Source: Tribonema minus
Lineage: Eukaryota > Sar > Xanthophyceae > Tribonematales > Tribonemataceae
Assembly (NCBI GenBank): GCA_017506865.1
Contig: JAFCMP010000112.1
Location: forward strand, 248,001-312,000
DNA: 64,000 nt
Reading direction: 5' to 3'
This document shows, piece by piece, positions 56,907-64,000 of this stretch. The notes under the pieces were generated by a model. It ran no database searches, was not told the origin of the DNA, and saw only the letters and a program-made list of their open reading frames with translations. A program made the translations under genes and the position numbers. Each line of letters starts with the position of its first letter. Within the stretch, counting starts at the first letter, position 1.

Positions 56907-59006
56907 ATGATGGCGGATATGGAGGCAGTGAGGGAGGTGCGTGCACGACAGGAGCATGCGTTGGCATATATGGCGCACAGTGAGGCAGAGAGGAAGCCAC
57001 GTAGTGACGAGCAACACACCGCAAAGAGCATTGCAGATGCTGCGAATGAGCAGGGGTGCAAGAAGGCACGGAAGAAGCCTGTTGTGAAACCAGACACAGC
57101 AGCAGTGCCTGTCAACAAGCTGCCGGTAGAGGTCAAGAATGTCAATTTGTGGGATGCGCGCACACGAGAGGAGCATGCACTGGCATATTTCGCATACACA
57201 CAACGACTTGCAGAAGAGAGGCGCGCAGCAAAGCGTGCTGCAGAGGCTGCCAAAGAGCAGGTGAGTAATACACCAGAGCCTCTTCTGATAGCACGCAGAG
57301 CGGCAATTGTGTGCGACAACATGGACATTTGCAATGCGCGCGTCACTGCGCCGACACGACAAGTTTCAACTGCTGCCCAACCTGACAGCAGTGCTGAACC
57401 AGAGGCTCCTGCTCCGTGTAAGCCCGCCAAGCTGCCGGCAGAGGTCAACACTCTCAATTTGTGGGATGCGCGCGCACGAGAGGAGCATGGCTTGGCATAT
57501 TTTGCGTACACACAACGACGTGCAGAGGAGAGGCGCGCTGCAAAGCGTGCTGCAGATCCTGCCGATGAGAAGGCGAGTCATAAGGCACAACCTCTTTCGG
57601 CAGCACCCAAAGAGGCAACTGTGTGCCACAACATGGACAATTGCAATGCGTGCTTCACTGCGTCGACACAACAAGTCCCAACTACTGGTCAATCTGACTG
57701 TGTTGAGTCCAAGCCTCCTGCATTGTGTGCGGGGACGCCCTCCAAGCCGCCGGTAGAGGTAAAGACTGTCAATTTGTGGGATGCGCGAGAACTAAAGGAG
57801 CATACATTGTCACATTTCGCATACACACAACAACTTGCAGAAGAGAGGCGCGCTGCAAAGCGTGCTTCAGAAAGTGCCAAGGAGCAGGTGAGCGATGAGC
57901 CACAGCCTCTTTCGGCAGCACCCAGAGAGACTATTGCGTGCGGCAGTGTGCGCGTCCATCCGACAAAGTGCAACAGCAGCTTGAACGTGCTGGTTAGCAT
58001 GGACGACGACGTGCCATGTTGCACCAAGGGACCGGTTATGATGCGGCTGATCAGGAGGTGGGCCACTCGGCAGTACCTGCATCGTTTTGCCGATGCGCTA
58101 GCTGTGCCCATCATCCCTGCCCCCCCGCTTGCCGAGGTGACGCTCCTCGGCAACGCCATCCAACCTCCCTGCCAAGATGACTGCTCTGGACCATCTGCAC
58201 CAGGGCAAGAGGCCGCGGTTGGGGGCAAACGTAAGCGAGGCAGTAGCAATTCTGGCAAGCGTGCCATAGCGGCCAAACAGTGTACTGTGAAAGGCTGCAG
58301 CAATCGCGCCAAGCGCAAGTGGTGTGGGGAGCACAAACGCTTTCAGGTATGTCGCCAGCAAGGATGCAGCAAGGCGCCGATTTACAACATCCCTGGGGCT
58401 GCAGCACAGTGGTGCAGGGAGCACAAGACCGGAGATATGCAAGATGTTGCACACAAGAGGTGCATGCGGTGTGGACTGAAGATACCCAAGTTTGGGACGG
58501 AGGACGGCAGGCCGACCCACTGCGGTGACTGCAAGACGGCAGACATGCGTGATGTTGGCAACAATAAGTGTAAGGCTTGCCGACTGAAGCAACCAATCTT
58601 TGCGACGGAGGAGGGCTACCCCATGCACTGCGGTGACTGCAAGACGGCAGACATGCGAGATGTTATAAGCAGGATGTGCGAGGGGTGCAGTCTTAAGCGA
58701 CCATGCTTCGGGGTGAAGGATGGCAGCCCCACCCACTGCGGTGATTGCAAGACGGCAGTCATGAGAGATGTTGCACACAACAAGTGTGAAGCTTGTGGAT
58801 TGAAGATACCCACCTTTGGCATGGAGGATAGCAGCCCCACCCACTGCGGTGACTGCAAGACGGCAGACATGCGTGATGTTCGCAACAATAAATGCAAGGA
58901 TTGCGGACTGAAGCAACCAAGCTTCGGGACGGAGGAGGGCGACCCCACGCACTGCGGTGACTGCAAGACGTCCAACATGCGAAATGTTGTCAGCAAAATA
59001 TGCTAA
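56907..59006 (+). CDS. EsV-1-7-like Cys-repeat protein with N-terminal WDAR repeats
   Basis: The first ATG in frame is 56907 and the protein is 699 residues. Residues from about 72, 176 and 282 hold three repeats of about 105 residues: LP(V/A)EVK, NLWDAR, EEHALAYFAYTQRLAEERRA, then a Cys-containing tail (VC(D/H)NMD-CNA). Residues 459-699 hold seven Cys modules. The first two are canonical EsV-1-7 type, C-x4-C-x15/16-C-x2-H-x12 (CRQQGCSKAPIYN then CREHKTGDMQDV). The next five are a C-x2-C-x16-C-x2-C-x12 variant (CGLKIPKFG then HCGDCKTADMRDV). EsV-1-7 repeats are known from brown-algal regulators such as IMM, from some green algae and large viruses; their role is unclear, probably RNA/DNA or protein binding. 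The module series and frame continue beyond 59006. Confidence 0.75.
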   Translation: MMADMEAVREVRARQEHALAYMAHSEAERKPRSDEQHTAKSIADAANEQGCKKARKKPVVKPDTAAVPVNKLPVEVKNVNLWDARTREEHALAYFAYTQRLAEERRAAKRAAEAAKEQVSNTPEPLLIARRAAIVCDNMDICNARVTAPTRQVSTAAQPDSSAEPEAPAPCKPAKLPAEVNTLNLWDARAREEHGLAYFAYTQRRAEERRAAKRAADPADEKASHKAQPLSAAPKEATVCHNMDNCNACFTASTQQVPTTGQSDCVESKPPALCAGTPSKPPVEVKTVNLWDARELKEHTLSHFAYTQQLAEERRAAKRASESAKEQVSDEPQPLSAAPRETIACGSVRVHPTKCNSSLNVLVSMDDDVPCCTKGPVMMRLIRRWATRQYLHRFADALAVPIIPAPPLAEVTLLGNAIQPPCQDDCSGPSAPGQEAAVGGKRKRGSSNSGKRAIAAKQCTVKGCSNRAKRKWCGEHKRFQVCRQQGCSKAPIYNIPGAAAQWCREHKTGDMQDVAHKRCMRCGLKIPKFGTEDGRPTHCGDCKTADMRDVGNNKCKACRLKQPIFATEEGYPMHCGDCKTADMRDVISRMCEGCSLKRPCFGVKDGSPTHCGDCKTAVMRDVAHNKCEACGLKIPTFGMEDSSPTHCGDCKTADMRDVRNNKCKDCGLKQPSFGTEEGDPTHCGDCKTSNMRNVVSKIC

Positions 59007-59663
59007 CAGTGTGGGCTGAAGATACCTAGCTTTGGGGTTGAGGACGGCCGCCCCAGCCATAGCGGTGACTGCAAGGCGGCACACATGCGAGATGTTGTAA
59101 ACAAGACATGTCCGCATGGTCGGAGACTGGAGGTATGTCGCGGTGAGATCTGCCATATCAACAACATCGGCACACGATCTGTGGAGGAGATCTTCCCAGA
59201 CGCTACAGCATTTGTGGTTTGGAGTGGAGGTGATGACCTGCCCAAATTCATTGAAGCCATCAGCCAGCGGTTCAAGTGGGAAGAGGTGGTGATGCCAGAC
59301 ATGATCGTGGGGCAGCGTGCATTCTTCCACGACGGCTGTTTCTGGCATAGAGACAAGCCCAAAGACGTGCGGGACACGCTGGCGCTGGCGCAAAGGGGCT
59401 ACCAGGTCGTGCGCACACGAGATAGATTGCCACCAGTGGAGGGGGCTCTCAACATAGACGTAGATGCGTCAAGGGGGTTCACGGAGATTTGCCGCGCCCT
59501 GGCTGCAGCGCTAGGGGTAGCAGATGAGACATGGCCCGCATTGTGGCAGAGTGCTAACAGCCTCGCACAGCGTGCCATCATGCATCTCGGGCAGCAGCAT
59601 GCGCAGGCTAAGCAGAGCCTCATGACAGACTTCTTTGAGGGTCCGCACATCAATGGAAACTGA
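59007..59663 (+). CDS. Same frame downstream: last Cys module and Vsr-like nuclease domain
   Basis: This stretch continues the frame and repeat register of the preceding gene after one break. The first ATG is 59085. After the last Cys module (DVVNKTC) it has CPHGRRLEVCRGEICH, a weakened module, then a globular domain: EVVMPDMIVGQRAFFHDGCF, W-H-RD and RDTLALAQRGYQVVRTRDRL. PD, then (H)DGCFWH, then a conserved Gly-Tyr-x-Val-x-Arg strand is the pattern of Vsr-type and related PD-(D/E)XK nucleases, including those attached to zinc-ribbon repeats in algae and plants. Numbered from ATG 59085 these are P71-D72 and H82-D83-G84-C85-F86-W87-H88. It would nick or cut DNA if active. The C-terminal 80 residues are helical. 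Confidence 0.6.
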   Translation, partial: QCGLKIPSFGVEDGRPSHSGDCKAAHMRDVVNKTCPHGRRLEVCRGEICHINNIGTRSVEEIFPDATAFVVWSGGDDLPKFIEAISQRFKWEEVVMPDMIVGQRAFFHDGCFWHRDKPKDVRDTLALAQRGYQVVRTRDRLPPVEGALNIDVDASRGFTEICRALAAALGVADETWPALWQSANSLAQRAIMHLGQQHAQAKQSLMTDFFEGPHINGN

Positions 59664-60059
59664 GCCTCAAGAACACGGTGTGTATGTGTCCTTGCATGGT
59701 GTTGTTCTTGTAGTCATTCTGCATGTATTGAACACTCACCATTTTGGCAGCCCTTCCTTCATCCATTGAAAGTCAGCAGGAGCGCGCAACGTCTTCACGC
59801 GGACACTGTGCGAGTTGGCACCGTTCCATGTCCTGCGTGTGACACACATGTTGGAACATGATGTCATTGTTACACATGTTGGTGCTTGTGCCTGCTGGCG
59901 GCGTTGGCTGCAGTCATTGGATTGTTATATTTAGTCACCGGTCAGCTCAACAAGGTGTTCATTGGCTAGGTGAGTTATTGAGATCTAAACAAGTTGGTAA
60001 AAGCAGAGGGGTTGAAGTCAAAACATAGTCGGCGTGCTGCCCATCCCGCAGCAGCAGTG
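59664..60059 (-). other. Intergenic; exon-like block copy 3 at about 59740-59838
   Basis: The minus strand at about 59838-59740 reads CAGGACATGGAACGGTGCCA and ends GCTGCCAAAATG/GTGAGTG, like the blocks at 37883 and 55899. The rest shows no gene. About 59850-59880 has a small CACATGTTGG repeat. Confidence 0.4.
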
Positions 60060-61600
60060 ATCTTCCCAAAGCTTCAGGAGGCGATGCATTCACAGTTATT
60101 GGATCAGTGCAGGCGAGATGATAGCTCACCTGCAGCGTTATTGGTGTCGTTACCGCACGGCAGCATCTCCATGAGTAGCACGCAGCACCAGCAGAAGCTT
60201 AAGGGGGCGACTTGCTCACATTTATCGCTAAGATATAGGAAAGTGGAGGCGAGATGATGGCTCACCTGCAGCGTTACTGGTGTCGTTACCTCACGGCAGC
60301 GTCTCCATGAGTAGCGCGCAGCACCAGCAACAGCTTCAGGGGGCGACTTACTCACATTTATCGCTAGGCTCACCTGCAGCGTTACTGGCGTCGTTACCGC
60401 ACACAGCGTCTACATGAGTAGCACGCAGCACCAGCAGAAGCTTCAGGGGGCGACTTACTCACATTTATCGCTAAGAGATAGGAAAGTGGAGGCGAGATGA
60501 TGGCTCACCTGCAGCGTTACTGGAGTCGTTACCACACGGCAGCGTCTCCATGAGTAGCGCGCAGCACCAGCAGAAGCTTCAGGGGGCGACTTACTCACAT
60601 TTATCGCTAAGAGATAGGAAAGTGGAGGCGAGATGATGGCTCACCTGCAGCGTTACTGGAGTCGTTACCACACGGCAGCGTCTCCATGAGTAGCGCGCAG
60701 CACCAGCAGAAGCTTCAGGGGGCGACTTACTCACATTTATCGCTAAGAGATAGGAAAGTGGAGGCGAGATGATGGCTCACCTGCAGCGTTACCACACGGC
60801 AGCGTCTCCATGAGTAGCACGCAGCACCAGCAAAAGCTTCAGGGGGCGACTTATTCACAATTATCGCTAGAAACTACAAAAGTGGAGGCGAGATGATAGC
60901 TCGCCCGTAGCGTTATTGGTGTCGTCACCGCACGGCAGCGTCTGCCTTGAGTAGCACGGAACAGCAGCAGAAGCTTCAGGTGGCGACTTATTCACATTTA
61001 TCTCTCAGATACTGGAAAGTGGAGGCGAGATTATAGCTCACCTGCAGCGTCGTTGGTGTTTTCACCGCCCACAGCGTCTACACGAGAAACATGGCAGCAG
61101 CAGCAGAAGCTTATGGAGGCGAAATATTGACATTTATCGCTTAGATATAGGATAGTGGAGGCGAGTGTATAGCTCGCACGCAGCGTTCTTGGGCTCCTCA
61201 ACGCCAGCAGCGTCTCGTTGAATAGCATGCAGCAGCAGCAAAAGCTTAAGGCGGCGAAGTATTGACATTTATCGCTTAGATATAATCTAGTGGAGGCGAG
61301 ATGATAGCTCGCCTGCAGCGTTATTGGTGTCGTTACCGCATGGCAGCGTCTCCATGAGTGGCACGCAGCAGCAGTAGAAGCTTCAGGGGGCGACTTATTC
61401 ACATTTATCCCCACACGCGAAAACGCAGAGGAGGCGAGGTAGTAGCTCGCCTGCAGCGTTATTGGTGTCGTTACCGCACGGCAGCGTCTCCATGAATGGC
61501 CCGCAGCAGCATCAGGGGGCGACTTATTCACATTTTTGCATGTCGCAAAAAACCAGAGGAGGCGATTTTGTTGGCTCACCTGCAGCGTTTTTCGCCTCCT
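60060..61600 (+). repeat. 136-bp tandem array, about eleven units
   Basis: The unit is 136 bp in the best-kept part (starts at 60481, 60617 and 60753). It contains GGAGGCGAGATGATGGCTCA, CCTGCAGCGTTACTGG, CGGCAGCGTCTCCATGAGTA, AGCAGAAGCTTCAGGGGGCG and ACTTACTCACATTTATCGCT. One unit is shortened (about 60370) and another lacks about 14 bp (near 60788). Units diverge to the right and the last runs into 61600. The minus frame 61579-61031 is open through several units, but this looks like repeat periodicity, not a gene. Confidence 0.95.
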
Positions 61601-62048
61601 TTACGCCTCGTCCTGTCCCTCGCATGCCGATAACTTTTATAAAAAGTTATTAATACCAGCGCCTGCAGTCTCAGCTCTGGCCCCGGCTGTTTTATCACTC
61701 TTTTGTTAAAAATAGCCCCGGATTGCCCCCCCCGCGTGGGTCCCGCATTGGCGTCAGGTCAAATAAACTGAACCGGCCCGCGTTAACAGCATCACTGAAC
61801 GTTGACCTTTTCAATACGTTTTTTTAAAAACCTCGCTGACGCTGCGAAAAAAGTCGCCTTTATCAATACCGCTTCGGGTAAGTGTGGATGCACTTTTGAT
61901 GGCTACTGGTGGCCGACCATTCTGCAAAGTTTGAGCATGATGCACAGTTGTGTACATTGTACTTTTATTGATTTCGCTTCGCGAGGGGCGCGAAAAGCCC
62001 TCTCTTTGGATGTGCACTCAATGCAACATTCCTTCTCCGAAGAGAGAC
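61601..62048. other. No gene seen; short palindrome
   Basis: About 61629-61650 reads ATAACTTTTATAAAAAGTTA, a near-perfect palindrome. T-rich and C-rich runs follow. No supported gene. Confidence 0.4.
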
Positions 62049-63872
62049 TCAACCGCAAACAGGCTTCCCCCTCCTCACACTACCACCAACACCCCACAAC
62101 CAAACCCTACTTAGGGTTGCCCAGCCGTGAGGCACACTTGTCCCGTCTTGAAAAAGATTTATGCAGGCCTGGGTCGCCTTTGACAGCGCCCAGAACTGAG
62201 GACCATGTTGACACGTCTGAATCACGCCTCTAGGCAAAATGATCACTGGGCACCAGGCACTGGTGCTAAGGGTATCAATGCTGTTGCTACGAAGAGTCCA
62301 ACCCAACCCCAACAAACCCCACCCAAACCCCGATCGGTCCCCACTATCATGCTGCTCCAAAGTGCCTAAGCTACTGCCTCTACACGACCAGACCCACTTT
62401 GAGGCCTCCCGTGTCTCTGCCAAAATGGTCCTAACCGTGAACAGCTTTGTGCAGGCCTGGGCTACTGGTAGCAGCGCCCAGAACTGAGGACAATGGTCAT
62501 GGATCACTAAGTGCCAGGCACTGGTGCTGCAAAGGCTGATGCTGTCACTCCAGCAAGCATATCTACTAAAACCCGCCCTTCTATTTGCTAGTGTTACCCC
62601 CCCCGGTGTCCCCGGCCGCACACTGGAACCCCTGCTGCGAACTCCTTCCTCCTGCTGCTCCTGCTCCTGCTCCTCCGCGCCGCTCCCGCCAAGCAGCTGC
62701 CGCCGCCTGCCCCGTCGCCGCGCACAGGCGCCGCTCTCTAACCACATGCCTTGGACAACACTCCGCAGAGTTGTATGACTAACAATCAAGGGTGCCGCGA
62801 GGCCCCAAGATAGTGTCCTTGTGTCGGTTGTGGGTTGAAGGCGTGCGCCATCGCCGGCGGCAGGGACGGCGGCGGATAGGCTCCGGTCTTCGACGGTGTG
62901 GTTGCAGGTGTTGGTGTTCGCGTCGATGATCTTGCCGCAGCAGGCAGCAGGCTTGACACTCGGTCGCTGCGTCGGCGTAGGCCACCAAGCAGGCGAAGCC
63001 GCCACCTGCCTGCGCCGTCGCCGCATCGCTGACCCTCCCCACGGACAAGACTCTGAAAGAGTGTGTGTAACAACAAGCAAGGGTACCGCTAGGTCCCAAG
63101 ATAGTGTCCAGATGTGAGGTGCTGGGGCAGCAAATGCGGTGTACGGCGGCAAGTGCTGGTGGAGGCAGCGCAGGTCCGATGTCCACAGTCGCCGATGCAG
63201 CAGTCGGGGCCAGAGGTGCCAGCAGAAGCTGCGGTTTGCCGCCACACGAACAACACTCCATAGGAGTAGGGTCAACAATCCAGGGTGCCGTGAAGCCCCG
63301 GGATAGTGTCCTTGGTGGCGAACTTCAAGCGCAGGTTGGTCGGCACATGGCGGAAAAGGCACGAGCCCTGGCGACGGCCGAGCAGGCGTAGTCTGCAGCA
63401 GCTGCGCACAGCTGCATGAGCCCCACTCCTTCTGCTTCAGCCACGGATCAGCTCGAAGAGCAATTGGTATGACAATCAACGGTGCCAAAAGGCCCGAAGA
63501 TAGTATCCTTGGGTGGCGTGAGGGGAGGGAAGTAGCTGCTCGTGCTGCTTGAGAGGCGAACTGCAAAGCTTTCCATGTCCTTGCCGATGCCGCGAGCTCG
63601 AACGTAATGCTCCTCTGGCCTGCTGGTGCTGTGTGATAAGGGGCTCCAAATGTGCGGCTGAAATGTGGCAGGTGCTGCTGCGGCGCGCCAGATGCACCAT
63701 GGCTGGTGAAACATGCTAGGCGCGCCAGACAAGCAGCCCCCACCCTCCACTTCATGGCGCTGCCACACCTTTCGATGTTGGCGAGCTGGCCCCGGGGGGG
63801 GCAAAACGTTGTACTTTTATTATATTCCACTTGTGGCTGTGGAAATGTTGTACATGAAGTATCATCTGACAA
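62049..63872 (-). CDS. 607-codon open frame through repeats, probably not a real protein
   Basis: The minus strand is open from 63872 to 62049. It is Leu/Arg/Ser-rich and passes through tandem repeats in a way that gives similar peptides from the shared core (ILSSGLLAPLIV, TLSWDLAVPLLV, TLSWGLAAPLIV). No domain is recognised, and overlapping frames on both strands are also long. The length probably reflects GC-rich repeats with few stops. It cannot be ruled out. Confidence 0.2.
   Translation of the reverse strand: MSDDTSCTTFPQPQVEYNKSTTFCPPRGQLANIERCGSAMKWRVGAACLARLACFTSHGASGAPQQHLPHFSRTFGAPYHTAPAGQRSITFELAASARTWKALQFASQAARAATSLPSRHPRILSSGLLAPLIVIPIALRADPWLKQKEWGSCSCAQLLQTTPARPSPGLVPFPPCADQPALEVRHQGHYPGASRHPGLLTLLLWSVVRVAANRSFCWHLWPRLLHRRLWTSDLRCLHQHLPPYTAFAAPAPHIWTLSWDLAVPLLVVTHTLSESCPWGGSAMRRRRRQVAASPAWWPTPTQRPSVKPAACCGKIIDANTNTCNHTVEDRSLSAAVPAAGDGARLQPTTDTRTLSWGLAAPLIVSHTTLRSVVQGMWLESGACARRRGRRRQLLGGSGAEEQEQEQQEEGVRSRGSSVRPGTPGGVTLANRRAGFSRYACWSDSISLCSTSAWHLVIHDHCPQFWALLPVAQACTKLFTVRTILAETREASKWVWSCRGSSLGTLEQHDSGDRSGFGWGLLGLGWTLRSNSIDTLSTSAWCPVIILPRGVIQTCQHGPQFWALSKATQACINLFQDGTSVPHGWATLSRVWLWGVGGSVRRGKPVCG
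62158..62560 (+). repeat. 285-bp spaced duplication with hairpin
   Basis: About 62158-62300 and 62443-62545 both read TGCAGGCCTGGG, then CAGCGCCCAGAACTGAGGAC, GATCACT and CAGGCACTGGTGCT. In the first copy GCACCAG/CTGGTGC (62249-62265) forms a perfect hairpin with a GCA loop; in the second TGCCAG/CTGGTGC is weaker. Confidence 0.75.
62752..63515. other. Four copies of a roughly 70-nt module with three covarying stems
   Basis: Modules start near 62753, 63040, 63245 and 63440. Each has an outer pair (GGAC/GTCC in copies 1-2, GGAT/ATCC in copy 4), a first hairpin (ACTC-CGCA-GAGT; ACTCT-GAA-AGAGT; ACTCC-ATA-GGAGT; GCTC-GAA-GAGC), and a second hairpin with a bulged T (GGGTGCC-GCGA-GGCCCC; GGGTACC-GCTA-GGTCCC; CGGTGCC-AAAA-GGCCCG; copy 3 has one mismatch), followed by AGATAGT(G/A)TCC. 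Several pairs change on both sides, which argues for a structured RNA or single-stranded DNA. On the minus strand the core also reads DTILGP-x-GTLDC, so coding constraint is an alternative. Sequence between modules is not conserved. Confidence 0.45.
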
Positions 63873-63929
63873 GCATCATACACACATGTACCAAGGTTAC
63901 AGATCCTCCATGCTTCCCACGCTAACAAA

Positions 63930-63970
63930 CGGCCTCCCTCGCTGTCTGGTTCGTGAATATGAGTACTGTG
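63930..63970 (+). repeat. Diverged LINE family A tail
   Basis: ACGGCCTCCCTCGCTGTCTG, then TTCGTGAATATGAGTAC, a decayed version of the tail at 29310-29344. No coding remnant is seen to its left. The window ends 30 bp later. Confidence 0.55.
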
Positions 63971-64000
63971 TTCGCTTTGCAAGGCAAGAAGTTCTACGCC

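Noticed and set aside
61031-61579. 182-codon minus frame through the 136-bp array
   Set aside because: The frame follows repeat periodicity and has no recognisable domain.

Overview
The window is nuclear DNA from a eukaryote, most likely a green alga. The signs are multi-exon genes with GT(GAG/AAG)...CAG introns, GC-rich coding stretches in a background of more even composition, abundant CTG/CAG microsatellites, one TGTAA poly(A)-type signal as used in chlorophytes, and many truncated LINE copies. No prokaryotic operon structure is present. The assignment is inference from style, not from a marker gene.

Layout. 1-8 kb is gene-poor and full of diverged repeats and LINE remnants. 8.3-20.3 kb on the minus strand holds one long spliced gene, reconstructed here from seven exons with compatible or nearly compatible phases. 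It encodes a PD-(D/E)XK nuclease-like segment followed by a protein-kinase-like domain, an architecture known from Crinkler-RHS type proteins of algae and fungi. 20.3-25.9 kb holds exon-like fragments without a recognisable product, and a second copy of an 870-bp repeat also seen at 5.2 kb. 25.9-29.3 kb holds two 3' ends of one restriction-like-endonuclease LINE family. Between them lies a 426-residue uninterrupted gene that looks bacterial in style. 30-32 kb carries small tandem duplications.

32.1-55.9 kb is the most striking part. A tyrosine recombinase gene (plus strand) and a convergent Cys/His-rich gene (minus strand, apparently degraded) lie between two blocks of the same satellite in opposite orientation. 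The left block has about three diverged monomers. The right block is about 17.5 kb of a 407-bp dimer, roughly 43 copies. I read this as a Crypton-like or other YR-encoding DNA transposon whose inverted flanks include, or seeded, a satellite array.

56.2-59.7 kb is a divergent pair: a small helix-hairpin-helix plus U-box protein (minus), and a large protein (plus) with three WDAR-type repeats, then EsV-1-7-like Cys repeats. In the same frame downstream lies a Vsr-like nuclease domain. This combination is the best candidate for an undescribed protein system. 60.0-61.6 kb is a 136-bp tandem array. 62.1-63.9 kb is repeat-rich and includes four copies of a roughly 70-nt module whose three stems show compensatory changes.

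Recurring themes are nuclease folds (YR, PD-(D/E)XK-kinase, Vsr-like, LINE endonuclease) and tandem amplification. Exon boundaries are read from splice consensus and phase only. Functional names come from motifs recognised by eye, without database search.
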